DNA from: Chloroflexota bacterium
GTDB taxonomy: Bacteria; Chloroflexota; Anaerolineae; UBA4142
Direction of reading: 5' to 3'
Length of the DNA stretch: 64,000 nt
NCBI GenBank assembly: GCA_016219275.1
Contig: JACRBM010000094.1
Coordinates: 38,587 to 102,586 of the forward strand
Both the position numbers and the translations under genes were made by a program. The notes below the pieces were generated by a model. That model searched no databases and was not told the origin of the DNA. It saw only the letters and a program-made list of their open reading frames with translations. Below, in pieces: positions 34,585 to 43,127 of the stretch; position 1 is the first letter of the stretch; each line of letters opens with the position of its first letter.

Positions 34585-37389
34585 CTACGCTACCAACACC
34601 GTGTTCAATTCTTGCATCAAGTTATCCAATCCCTGCCCAAACAAATTGTATGCTTTCACGCGCCCGCCCTTGTCGCTGAACGGCGTCAATTCAAAATCAT
34701 CCCAGCCAATCTCCACCGTCGTCGTAATATGATCTTTGATCATCACGAGCCATTCGCGCTGTTCGGGCGTGAACGCGCGTCCCGCTTGCGCGAGCCATTC
34801 CGCAAACCGCCGCTCCACCGTCGCGGAAAAGGGTTCCAGCACCTCGTTCGCGCCAATCGCAAAACGCACGAGCGAAACCAGGTTCGTCAAGATTTTTTGC
34901 GTGCCCGCGCCGCGCACGCGCGCGCGTTCCAATTGTTCGTACGCTTGCCACAACGCATCGGGCGTCAAGCGGTACGGCGGCGCTTGAATCGCATCCGCCA
35001 GTTGCGTGATCTCGGCATACGTCAACTGTCGCCGCGCGTACGGCAAGTTGTAGAGAATTTGCAACGCGGTCAGTTCGTCCTTGTTCGCTTCGATGAATTG
35101 CTTGAACGTCGCAACCGTTTTCTGCGCGCGTTCCCGTGCCGCCGCATCGAATCCCGCCGTGATGATCGTGTCCTGGCTCACCGTATCAATCACTTGCTCA
35201 TTGCGCTGTTTTATAGCGATGATCGTGTTGCGGAATTTCGGATTGTCGAATACCGCGCACGCCTCGTTCGTCAATTGCTCTGTCGCCGATTGAATTTGCG
35301 CGTCGGTCGGCGTCGCCGTCGCAAACATCGCACACGCCGTTCCGATTTGCTTGTCCGCGTCCACCGCATCGAGCAAACGATTGACGATGGTGCGTAGGGG
35401 CGATGTCATTGCGAGCCTTTGGGAAGCAATCTCCGCGCTGGTTGGGGATTGCTTCGCCTCTTCGAGGCTCGCAATGACAGAAACAATCGCTTGCTGATCC
35501 TTCTCGCCGATTTCGCGATCCAGCCGCGCGAGTCGCCCCGCAAGCGACGAGAGCGTGTCCTCATCGCGAATGCCAAGCGCGACTTGTTGCACCAATTTCT
35601 CGAATGGCACAGTGCGCTTGCGTTCGAGCGGACGCGAATCCGTCTTGTCGTTTTCACAAACGCCCACCGCATCCACGATGATGAAATGTGTTTTGAGCAC
35701 ATCGCCCGGCGTCACCGCGTTCAAATCGGTTGGCGAGATCGTGCGCGTGCCGCGTCCCTTCATCTGCTCAAAGTACACCGCCGAGTCCACACCGCGCATA
35801 AACAACAAACATTCGAGCGGCTTGATGTCTGTGCCGGTCGAAATCATATCCACCGTCACCGCGATGCGCGGATTGTAGGAATTGCGAAAACTCGCGATTA
35901 GGTCTTCGGGTCTTTCGCCTGTCGTCTTGTAAGTAATTTTCTTGGCAAAGTCATTGCCCTTGCCAAACACCTCGCGCACGATGTGCACAATATCTTCGGC
36001 GTGCGAATCGTCCTTGGCAAAGATCAGTGTCTTGGGCACTTCGGTGCGACCCGGGAAAATTTCGGTCGGCAATTTTTCTTTGAACGTGCGGATCACCGTG
36101 CGGATTTGATCCACGGCGACGACATCGCGGTCCAATTGATTCGGCGTGTACGCCAATTGCTCGTCGAGTTTTTCCCAGCGCATTCGCCGCGTCAACTTGT
36201 CGCGCCTGTCCACGTAAAAGCCAGCATCCACCTGGCTTCCGCGTTCCGTGATTTGCGTCTTGATGCGATACACATCAAAGCCGACGTTCACGCCATCCGC
36301 GACGGCGCGCTCGTGGCTGTACTCCATCACGAGATTCTGATTGAAAAAGCCAATCGTCTGTTTCGAGGGCGTCGCGGTCAAGCCGATGAGAAACGCATCA
36401 AAGTAGTCGAGCACTTGACGCCAGAGATTATAGATCGAGCGATGACATTCGTCGGTGATGATGATGTCAAATGTCTCAATGGGAATTTGCGGACTGTAGA
36501 CAACCTCTTTCGGTCGTTCGCTTTCGGGCGCGATATCGAAAAGCGATTGCTCTTCGAGTTCGGCGTCGAGTTCTTCGCCGCGCAACATCGAGTACACGCG
36601 TTGAATCGTCGCGATGCACACGCGATTGACCGGATCGAGCGCGTTCGAGGTAAGGTGCTGGACATTGTAGAGTTCGGTGAATTTGCGTCCATCATCCGGC
36701 GTGATGTATTGCTGAAATTCGCGGAAGGTTTGGCGTCCTAAGTTGTTGCGGTCCACAAGGAACAGCACACGCTTGGCATTTGCAAACTTGATGAGGCGAT
36801 AGATGAAACTGACTGCGGTAAACGTCTTGCCGCTGCCGGTCGCCATTTGAATCAGCGCACGGGGTCGCGCTTCGGCAAACGATTTTTCGAGATTTGTGAT
36901 CGCTTCGACCTGGCAATCGCGTAAACCATTCGTTGCAAGCGAGGGCATATAGCGCAGACGCTTCCGGAGTGTGTCGCCCTGGGCGATCCACTCACGCAAA
37001 GTTTCGGGGCGATGAAAAGAAAACACGCGGCGCTGGCGCGGGTCTGGATCACGCAGATCGGTGAATAGAGTTTCTACACCGGTGCTTTCGTATCCAAATG
37101 GCAGAGGCAGTTGCACGTGAGGAAGATTGGCTGGGACGCCAACCGAATACTTGGTGGTTTGCTCGTGGACGCCGCTCAGCGTGTCGCCTTCCGGCTTGGC
37201 TTCGACCACGCCAACTGCTTGACGATTCACGAACAGCAAATAATCCGCTTCGCCGGTCTTGAGCGGAAACTCGCGCACCGCTACGCCGAGCGATGCACCC
37301 AGGTTCAAATCGCGCAGGTCTTGAATCGTCCACCCGGCGGCAACGAGCATTCGATCAATTTGTAATCGCGCTTGTTCTTCGGGAGTCAT
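34585..37389 (-). CDS. hsdR: Type I restriction endonuclease subunit HsdR
   Basis: 934 residues. N-terminal nuclease: E-A-D-Y (D49) with V-V-E-A-K (E63, K65). Helicase: A-T-G-S-G-K-T (183-189), T-D-E-C-H-R-S (312-318), L-T-A-T-P-S near 338 and G-R-G-T-R-T near 560. It is the ATP-dependent translocase and nuclease that cuts unmethylated DNA. A GTCATTGCGAG repeat is inserted in frame near residues 637-662, before the C-terminal helical region. It begins 35 bases after the UbiA gene stop and is first in hsdR-hsdS-SIR2-hsdM. Confidence 0.93.
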   Translation of the reverse strand: MTPEEQARLQIDRMLVAAGWTIQDLRDLNLGASLGVAVREFPLKTGEADYLLFVNRQAVGVVEAKPEGDTLSGVHEQTTKYSVGVPANLPHVQLPLPFGYESTGVETLFTDLRDPDPRQRRVFSFHRPETLREWIAQGDTLRKRLRYMPSLATNGLRDCQVEAITNLEKSFAEARPRALIQMATGSGKTFTAVSFIYRLIKFANAKRVLFLVDRNNLGRQTFREFQQYITPDDGRKFTELYNVQHLTSNALDPVNRVCIATIQRVYSMLRGEELDAELEEQSLFDIAPESERPKEVVYSPQIPIETFDIIITDECHRSIYNLWRQVLDYFDAFLIGLTATPSKQTIGFFNQNLVMEYSHERAVADGVNVGFDVYRIKTQITERGSQVDAGFYVDRRDKLTRRMRWEKLDEQLAYTPNQLDRDVVAVDQIRTVIRTFKEKLPTEIFPGRTEVPKTLIFAKDDSHAEDIVHIVREVFGKGNDFAKKITYKTTGERPEDLIASFRNSYNPRIAVTVDMISTGTDIKPLECLLFMRGVDSAVYFEQMKGRGTRTISPTDLNAVTPGDVLKTHFIIVDAVGVCENDKTDSRPLERKRTVPFEKLVQQVALGIRDEDTLSSLAGRLARLDREIGEKDQQAIVSVIASLEEAKQSPTSAEIASQRLAMTSPLRTIVNRLLDAVDADKQIGTACAMFATATPTDAQIQSATEQLTNEACAVFDNPKFRNTIIAIKQRNEQVIDTVSQDTIITAGFDAAARERAQKTVATFKQFIEANKDELTALQILYNLPYARRQLTYAEITQLADAIQAPPYRLTPDALWQAYEQLERARVRGAGTQKILTNLVSLVRFAIGANEVLEPFSATVERRFAEWLAQAGRAFTPEQREWLVMIKDHITTTVEIGWDDFELTPFSDKGGRVKAYNLFGQGLDNLMQELNTVLVA
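35405..35478. repeat. In-frame GTCATTGCGAG-family repeat inside hsdR
   Basis: GTCATTGCGAGCC (35405-35417) and its exact complement (35466-35478) flank inner arms GAAGCAATC and GATTGCTTC. The insertion keeps the hsdR frame and codes S-L-E-E-A-K-Q-S-P and A-E-I-A-S-Q-R-L-A-M on the minus strand. Confidence 0.85.
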
Positions 37390-37424
37390 TTTGCCTCGCG
37401 GTTAACCGGGAGTCTGGTCTTGTC

Positions 37425-38321
37425 CTATACCCGTCCAAACACGTACAGGATCCCGAGCGACACTAGCCCCCAGGACACGAGCGCGACGAAGAGCGGCTTG
37501 TCGCGCAGAACCATTTCCTCCGGACTGCCGCCTTCTTTTTTCACGTGGACGAGATACAGCAAGCGAAACACGATGTACAGTGCGAAGGGAATCGTCAGCA
37601 TCATCGCGCGATTCGGCGGCAAGTTCTCCGCCGAAAACGTGTAGAGCGAGTACGCCATCACGAATGACGCGGTCGTGACCGCGATCATTTCGTCGAGCAA
37701 TTCGCGCGAATACTCTTTCAATACGGCGCGATGATTCGTCGCATCGTTTTCGAGGAGGAGTAATTCGTGGCGGCGTTTGCCAAAACTGATGAACAGCGAG
37801 AGGAGCGCGGTGCACACGAACAACCAATGCGATGCGGGCACTTGGATCGCCGCCGCGCCGGCAACCGCGCGCAACACGAATCCGCCGGACACGCTCAACA
37901 CGTCGAGGATGACCTGGTTCTTGAGCACGTACGAATAGAGCAAGTTGTTTGCCAGGTAGACGACCGCGATGACGCCGAACCAGACATTGAGCAAAAACGA
38001 CAGCGGCACGACGATGACGAGGATCACGACGAGTGCGGCAATCGCGTGTGATTTTTTGAATGTGCCGGACGCGAGCGGACGAAATCGTTTGCGCGGATGA
38101 CGGCGATCTTTTTCAATGTCGGTGAGATCGTTAATGATATAGACCGCGCCGGACAAGATGCAAAATAGCACGAACGCGGATGTCGCGACCGCCAGCAATT
38201 CGTACATCTTGGGCGTGAACGGTTGCCAGTACTGCTTGAGCGTGAACACGAACGGCAAATACACGAGCAGGTTTTTGGTCCACTGACGCGGACGCATCGT
38301 CTTGAGTAAGTTGATTGTCAC
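37425..38321 (-). CDS. UbiA-family decaprenyl-phosphate phosphoribosyltransferase-like protein
   Basis: 298 residues with about nine membrane helices. The prenyltransferase motif N-D-L-T-D-I-E-K-D-R-R-H-P (65-77) carries the Asp-rich metal site, followed by R-F-R-P-L-A-S-G, a combination typical of decaprenyl-phosphate phosphoribosyltransferases. A second Asp site, Y-S-Y-V-L-K near 128 with I-L-D-V-L, is also present. It would transfer phosphoribose to polyprenyl phosphate, the route to arabinofuranosyl donors. UppS is encoded nearby, consistent with polyprenyl-phosphate metabolism. Confidence 0.82.
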   Translation of the reverse strand: MTINLLKTMRPRQWTKNLLVYLPFVFTLKQYWQPFTPKMYELLAVATSAFVLFCILSGAVYIINDLTDIEKDRRHPRKRFRPLASGTFKKSHAIAALVVILVIVVPLSFLLNVWFGVIAVVYLANNLLYSYVLKNQVILDVLSVSGGFVLRAVAGAAAIQVPASHWLFVCTALLSLFISFGKRRHELLLLENDATNHRAVLKEYSRELLDEMIAVTTASFVMAYSLYTFSAENLPPNRAMMLTIPFALYIVFRLLYLVHVKKEGGSPEEMVLRDKPLFVALVSWGLVSLGILYVFGRV

Positions 38322-38341
38322 CCAGCCCTCCCGTTGCGGCT

Positions 38342-38369
38342 ATGATACCCGGAAACGCGGCAAAGTCAA
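38342..38369 (-). promoter_or_regulatory. Promoter for the UbiA-family gene
   Basis: Minus-strand TTGACT (38364-38369) and TATCAT (38342-38347) with 16-base spacing; GGGAGGG lies before the ATG at 38321. It may also drive the restriction operon. Confidence 0.6.
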
Positions 38370-38378
38370 AACCCATTC

Positions 38379-38456
38379 CTGATTTCTGATTTCTGATTTC
38401 TGATTTCTGATTTCGGATTTCCCAAATCAGAAATCCAAAATCAGAAATCTTAAATC
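38379..38456. repeat. CTGATTT tandem and inverted repeat
   Basis: CTGATTT is repeated five times on the left; complementary AAATCAGAAATC words lie on the right. It sits between divergent promoters. Similar words make up the repeat at 47063-47143. Confidence 0.75.
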
Positions 38457-38458
38457 AT

Positions 38459-38487
38459 TTGACATTTTCCCTTGTTCGGCTTATCTT
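38459..38487 (+). promoter_or_regulatory. Promoter giving a near-leaderless tlyA mRNA
   Basis: TTGACA (38459-38464) and TATCTT (38482-38487), 17-base spacing. GTG 38494 is only 6 bases after the -10 box. Confidence 0.6.
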
Positions 38488-38493
38488 TGCGTT

Positions 38494-39276
38494 GTGCCGA
38501 AAAAGCGGTTGGATGTTTTGTTGGTCGAACGCGCCCTGGCGGAGACGCGCCAACGTGCACAGGCGTTGATTCTCGCCGGCGAGGTGACGGTGAACGGGCA
38601 AGTCGTCACGCAAGCCGGTAAACCGGTGCCGGACGATGCGGCGATTGCAGTGCGCGCGCCGCTGCCGTACGTCAGTCGCGGTGGACTGAAACTCGCTGGC
38701 GCGTTGGACGATTTCCGGGTTGATCCGCGCGATAAAACGTGCGCGGATATTGGCGCATCCACCGGCGGATTCACCGATTGCTTGCTTCAACGCGGCGCGG
38801 CGCGCGTGTACGCGATTGATGTGGGGTACGGTCAACTCGCGTGGAAGATTCGAACCGACGCGCGCGTCGTCGTAATGGATCGCGTGAATGCGCGATACCT
38901 CGACGCGCTGCCGGAACCGATTGACCTCGCGACGATGGACGCGTCGTTCATTTCGCTCGCGTTGTTGTTGCCGACCGTCAAACGCGGATTGTCCCCGCAC
39001 GGCGAAATCGTCGCGCTCGTCAAGCCGCAGTTCGAAGCCGGGCGCGAACAGGTGGGGCGGGGCGGCATCGTGCGCGATGCGCGCGTGCATCGCACCGTCC
39101 TCGCGCAAGTCGCGCAATGCGCGCAGCGCGAAGCGTTGCGCGTGCGCGGCATTTGCTCGTCGCCCATCGAGGGCGCGGACGGCAATCGCGAGTTTTTTAT
39201 TTATTTGAGCGCGGATCTAACGTTGGAAGAGATAGATGTTGAAAGAGCGATTGATGAAGTTACCCAAGACGGTTGA
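38494..39276 (+). CDS. tlyA: TlyA-family rRNA (cytidine-2'-O)-methyltransferase/hemolysin-like protein
   Basis: 260 residues. An S4 RNA-binding domain ([11 protein letters not shown], ~3-60) is followed by an FtsJ-like methyltransferase with D-I-G-A-S-T-G-G-F near 89-97, D-V-G-Y-G-Q near 109, and the catalytic K of V-K-P-Q-F near 172. TlyA methylates 16S and 23S rRNA in mycobacteria. The start is GTG. Its end overlaps uppS by 41 bases. Confidence 0.87.
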   Translation: MPKKRLDVLLVERALAETRQRAQALILAGEVTVNGQVVTQAGKPVPDDAAIAVRAPLPYVSRGGLKLAGALDDFRVDPRDKTCADIGASTGGFTDCLLQRGAARVYAIDVGYGQLAWKIRTDARVVVMDRVNARYLDALPEPIDLATMDASFISLALLLPTVKRGLSPHGEIVALVKPQFEAGREQVGRGGIVRDARVHRTVLAQVAQCAQREALRVRGICSSPIEGADGNREFFIYLSADLTLEEIDVERAIDEVTQDG

Positions 39277-39976
39277 CGAGTCCTCTGCGTTTGAATTTTT
39301 GCCGCGTCACATTGGAATTATGATGGATGGCAACGGACGTTGGGCGCAGGCGCACGGCTTGTCACGTCACGAGGGACATCGCTTTGGCACGCTCAACGTG
39401 CGCCGCGCGCTCGACGCGTGCGCGCGCCAAGGGATTCGTGTCGTTACACTCTACGTTTTCTCGACCGAAAACTGGGGTCGCCCGCGCGCAGAGATCGAAG
39501 GATTTTTCGAATTGCTTGCTCAAGTGATTGATCGCGAGACCGAGAATTTTCGGCGCGAGGGTGTGCGGCTCATTCACAGTGGCTCGCTCGATGGCATCCC
39601 GGCGGTGCTCGCGGATAAAGTCACGCGCGCCGTCGCGGCGACGCGCGAGAATCGCGCGTACACGTTGAACGTCGCGTTCAACTATGGCGGACGGAGGGAG
39701 ATTTTGCGCGCGACCCAACAAATCTTGCGCGAGCGCATCGCGCCGGACGCGCTAACGGAAGACGTGTTCGACCGCTATCTGTATACCGCCGGTCTCGGCG
39801 ACATGGACTTGGTGATTCGCACCGGCGGCGATCAGCGTCTCTCGAATTTTTTCCCCTGGCAATCGGCGCGCGGCGTCTTCTACTCCACGCCGACGTACTG
39901 GCCCGACTTTGACGAGCGTGAGCTGGCGCGCGCGCTCGACGCGTACAACCGTTTCTTCCAATCCCGCGCGGAGTAA
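39236..39976 (+). CDS. uppS: Isoprenyl transferase (undecaprenyl diphosphate synthase)
   Basis: 246 residues with the cis-prenyltransferase motifs [12 protein letters not shown] (D31 catalytic) and S-T-E-N-W near 76, and the final region with [11 protein letters not shown] near 202-212 and G-V-F-Y near 223. It builds the polyprenyl diphosphate carrier for cell wall and glycan assembly. GGAAGAG lies 4 bases before ATG 39236; ATG 39254 is the alternative. Confidence 0.93.
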   Translation: MLKERLMKLPKTVDESSAFEFLPRHIGIMMDGNGRWAQAHGLSRHEGHRFGTLNVRRALDACARQGIRVVTLYVFSTENWGRPRAEIEGFFELLAQVIDRETENFRREGVRLIHSGSLDGIPAVLADKVTRAVAATRENRAYTLNVAFNYGGRREILRATQQILRERIAPDALTEDVFDRYLYTAGLGDMDLVIRTGGDQRLSNFFPWQSARGVFYSTPTYWPDFDERELARALDAYNRFFQSRAE

Positions 39977-39978
39977 TT

Positions 39979-40194
39979 GGACGCGGATGAACGCGGATGC
40001 GCGCGGATCAAAATGCAAATTGATCGTTCACCTCCGGTGTCATTTCGAGGAGCGCCGTTCCCTGGCACTTGCGTTCCCGCCAGGGCAAGTGTGCGACGAG
40101 AAATCTCACTCCGCATAATGAAGCGCTTTCTCCCTTCGGTCGAAATGACCATGTGGGCTGAGTAGGTACAACTAATCCGCGTTTATCCGCGTCC
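39979..40194. repeat. Nested repeat: GGACGCGGAT arms around a GTCATTTCGA element
   Basis: Outer 20-base arms (39979-39998 and 40175-40194, one mismatch when paired) enclose a full GTCATTTCGA...TCGAAATGAC element (40039-40149). The latter contains a further hairpin CCCTGGCACTTGC / CAGGGCAAGTG. There is no gene in this 270-base gap. Confidence 0.8.
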
Positions 40195-40207
40195 CGCTTT
40201 TTTGCGG

Positions 40208-40237
40208 TTGACGCCACGCCGCGTCTAGTGGTAGAAT
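40208..40237 (+). promoter_or_regulatory. Promoter of the ABC exporter gene, near-leaderless
   Basis: TTGACG (40208-40213) and TAGAAT (40232-40237), 18-base spacing. ATG 40246 lies 8 bases downstream. Confidence 0.65.
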
Positions 40238-40245
40238 GCTGCACG

Positions 40246-42186
40246 ATGTTTCATGGACCCGGTGCGGCAGGCGCAAGTTGGTGGGCATTCGTCCGCGCGG
40301 ACGAAGCGCAGAAACCGCGCACCACACCCGACCTCATGCGACGTGTGGCGGCGTATGCGCGCCCCTACGCGTTCAAAATTTTCCTCGCGCTCCTCGCGAT
40401 TCTCGCTTCGTCTGTCCTGGGTTTGATGCCACCGCTCTTGTTCCGCGAGATGATTGACCGCGCCTTGCCGCAAAAAGATTTCACGCGTCTCAACGTGTTG
40501 GCGTTCGCGATGATCGCGGTGCCGCTGCTCGATGGACTGATCACGACGGGGCAACGGTGGCTCACCGCGCAAGTCGGCGAAGGCATCATCGCCGATTTAC
40601 GCAAGTCGTTGTACGCGCACATGCAAAAGATGTCGCTCCGTTTTTTCACGAACACGAAAACGGGCGAACTGATGTCGCGTTTGAACAACGATGTCATCGG
40701 CGCGCAGCGCGCCGTCACGAACACGTTGCTTTCGATTGTCACGAGCGCGTTTCAAGCCACCGCCACACTCGTCATTATTTTCTCGCTCGAGTGGCGGCTC
40801 ACCGTGCTCGCGTTGATCGCGCTGCCGATTTTTATTTTGCCCTCGCGTCGCGTCGCGCGCATTTTACGCGAGATCATCAATCAACAACTCGATCTCAATT
40901 CCAAGATGAACGCGATCATGAACGAGACGTTGAACGTCAGCGGCGCATTGCTCGTCAAATTGTTCGGTCGTCAGCGCGATCAAGTGGCGGTCTTTGCCGA
41001 ACGCGCTGACGAGGTGCGCGATATCGGTGTGCGTCAGGCAATCGTCGGACGCTGGTTCTTTATGGGGATGAGCTTGGTCGCGGCGTTCGGCACGGCGGCG
41101 GTGTGGTGGCTGGGCGGGATCATGGTCTTGCAAGGAGAATTCACCGTCGGCACGATTGTCGCGTTCGCGGCGTACCTCGCCCAGTTGTACGGACCCGTGG
41201 TCGCGCTCGTCAACGCGCGGGTTGACTTTGCGACCTCGATGGTGTCGTTCGAGCGCGTGTTCGAGATGCTCGACCTGCCGGTCGAGATCGCGGACGCGCC
41301 GAACGCGGTCGAACTGACGCGCGTGCGCGGCGAGATTCGGTTCGAGGGTGTTAGTTTCTCTTATTTGGCTGATCCGACGGACGAGAGCGCAAAATCGGAT
41401 ATTCAAAATCCGAATAACGAATTACGAATTACGAATTCAAATGGTCGCGATTCCGATGCTTTTCTCCCCACGCTTGTTCCGACGCGCCGCTATGCGTTGC
41501 GCGACGTGAATTTTGAAATCAAGCCAGGGCAACTCGTTGCGCTCGTCGGTCCGAGCGGCGCGGGCAAGACGACGATCACGTACCTCATCCCGCGTTTGTA
41601 CGATCCAACCGAAGGGCGCGTGCTGATTGATGGATACGATTTGCGCGAGGTGACGCTGCAATCGCTCGCGCGACAAATCGGAACCGTGACGCAAGAGACG
41701 TATCTATTTCATGATACGATGCGCGCGAATTTGCTTTTTGCCAAGCCGGACGCGACCCAGGATCAAATCGAACACGCGGCACACGCGGCGAACATTCGCG
41801 AATTCATCGCGAAATTGCCGCAGGGGTACGAAACGATTGTCGGCGAGCGCGGCTATCGTTTGAGCGGCGGCGAAAAGCAACGGCTCGCGATTGCGCGCGT
41901 GATTCTCAAAGATCCGCGCATTCTCGTGTTGGACGAAGCGACTTCGAGTTTGGATTCTGAGTCCGAGCGGCTGATCCAGGACGCGCTCAAGCCGTTGATG
42001 CAAGGTCGCACGAGCGTCGTCATCGCACACCGGCTCTCGACGATTCTCGCGGCGGATGTGATTCTCGTCGTGGATGATGGACGCATCGTGGAACAAGGCA
42101 CGCACGCGGAACTGCTCGCGTTGAATGGCTTGTACGCGCGATTGTACAACACCCAGTTTCGCGAGCAACTGGCAGAGACCACATGA
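40246..42186 (+). CDS. ABC transporter, fused permease-ATPase (MsbA/LmrA-like exporter half)
   Basis: 646 residues: six transmembrane helices (about 55-330), then the ATPase with Walker A G-P-S-G-A-G-K-T near 429, L-S-G-G-E near 537, Walker B I-L-V-L-D-E-A-T-S near 557 and H-loop I-A-H-R-L near 590. It works as a dimer exporting a lipid or drug-like substrate. A stretch coding N-N-E-L-R-I-T-N (around 380-405, DNA GAATTACGAATTACGAATTC) interrupts the start of the ATPase domain in frame. It overlaps the next gene by 4 bases. Confidence 0.9.
   Translation: MFHGPGAAGASWWAFVRADEAQKPRTTPDLMRRVAAYARPYAFKIFLALLAILASSVLGLMPPLLFREMIDRALPQKDFTRLNVLAFAMIAVPLLDGLITTGQRWLTAQVGEGIIADLRKSLYAHMQKMSLRFFTNTKTGELMSRLNNDVIGAQRAVTNTLLSIVTSAFQATATLVIIFSLEWRLTVLALIALPIFILPSRRVARILREIINQQLDLNSKMNAIMNETLNVSGALLVKLFGRQRDQVAVFAERADEVRDIGVRQAIVGRWFFMGMSLVAAFGTAAVWWLGGIMVLQGEFTVGTIVAFAAYLAQLYGPVVALVNARVDFATSMVSFERVFEMLDLPVEIADAPNAVELTRVRGEIRFEGVSFSYLADPTDESAKSDIQNPNNELRITNSNGRDSDAFLPTLVPTRRYALRDVNFEIKPGQLVALVGPSGAGKTTITYLIPRLYDPTEGRVLIDGYDLREVTLQSLARQIGTVTQETYLFHDTMRANLLFAKPDATQDQIEHAAHAANIREFIAKLPQGYETIVGERGYRLSGGEKQRLAIARVILKDPRILVLDEATSSLDSESERLIQDALKPLMQGRTSVVIAHRLSTILAADVILVVDDGRIVEQGTHAELLALNGLYARLYNTQFREQLAETT
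41391..41445. repeat. In-frame GAATTAC tandem repeat inside the ABC exporter gene
   Basis: GAATTACGAATTACGAATTC flanked by AAAATCGGATATTC and AAAATCCGAATA. It codes I-Q-N-P-N-N-E-L-R-I-T-N, a low-complexity insertion lying between the first beta strand and the A-loop of the ATPase. Confidence 0.75.
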
Positions 42187-43127
42187 ACGTATTTCAACGT
42201 GTACCGTTCGATCAACGCGCGTACAACCAACGCGTGCAAACCAGCCCGTGCTTTATCTGCGAAATGGTCGCGGGCAGACTCGCCAGCAATCATATCGTTT
42301 TTCAAGATGCCAGCGCGATCGTTTTTCTCAACAAATATCCTACGCTGTACGGATACACGATTGTTGCGCCGCGCCAACATCGCGAACACGTGACCGGCGA
42401 TTTCACGATGCAAGAGTATCTCAACTTGCAACGCGTGGTGCATTGCGTCTCCGAAGCGGTGCGCGTCGAAACGAATGCTGAACGCATGTACCTCTTGTCG
42501 CTCGGCAGTCAGCAGGGCAATCGCCATGTGCATTGGCACGTCGCGCCGCTTCCGCCGGGCGTGCCGTACGACGAACAACAACTCCCTTCACTGGGCTGGC
42601 GCAATGGCTACCTCAACATACCCGATGCCGAAATGGTCGCGCTTGCGGCGCGCTTGCGCGAACGCATCCAAGGTTCATTGACGAGCGCGCTCCGTCCGCT
42701 CGCGTTGTGCATTCTGCGGCGCGGCGATGAGATTCTGGTTTTCGAAGCGACCGACCCGACCAAGCATCAAACGTTTTATCGCCCGCTCGGTGGTGGCATC
42801 GAATTTGGCGAACGCGGCGAAGTCGCCGTCGTGCGCGAACTGCGCGAAGAAATCGGCGCGGACATTACCCAGGTGAGTTATCGCGCGACGCTCGAAAATA
42901 TCTTCGTTTATGATGGACAACGCGGGCATGAAGTCGTGTTGTTGTACGAAGCCGAATTTGCCGATCGTTCGTTGTACGCGTGCGAGCAATTCGACGTGAT
43001 GGAAAACGGCGCGATTGCCGTCAAGGCGATGTGGAAATCTCTCCGGTTTTTTCGTGAGAGACGCGCGCCGCTTTATCCGGACGGATTGCTCGACCTGCTC
43101 TCAACTCATTCACCAAGGAAGCATTGA
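42183..43127 (+). CDS. HIT domain-Nudix hydrolase fusion
   Basis: 314 residues. Residues 20-130 form a HIT domain with the histidine triad H-V-H-W-H-V (H115, H117, H119); residues 170-300 form a Nudix domain whose box (204-226, G-x5-E-x7-R-E-x2-E-E-x-G) fits exactly. HIT proteins hydrolyse nucleotide-phosphate bonds (AMP from adducts); Nudix proteins hydrolyse nucleoside diphosphate-X. A single chain may carry out consecutive clean-up steps. It overlaps the ABC exporter and the next gene. Confidence 0.88.
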   Translation: MNVFQRVPFDQRAYNQRVQTSPCFICEMVAGRLASNHIVFQDASAIVFLNKYPTLYGYTIVAPRQHREHVTGDFTMQEYLNLQRVVHCVSEAVRVETNAERMYLLSLGSQQGNRHVHWHVAPLPPGVPYDEQQLPSLGWRNGYLNIPDAEMVALAARLRERIQGSLTSALRPLALCILRRGDEILVFEATDPTKHQTFYRPLGGGIEFGERGEVAVVRELREEIGADITQVSYRATLENIFVYDGQRGHEVVLLYEAEFADRSLYACEQFDVMENGAIAVKAMWKSLRFFRERRAPLYPDGLLDLLSTHSPRKH

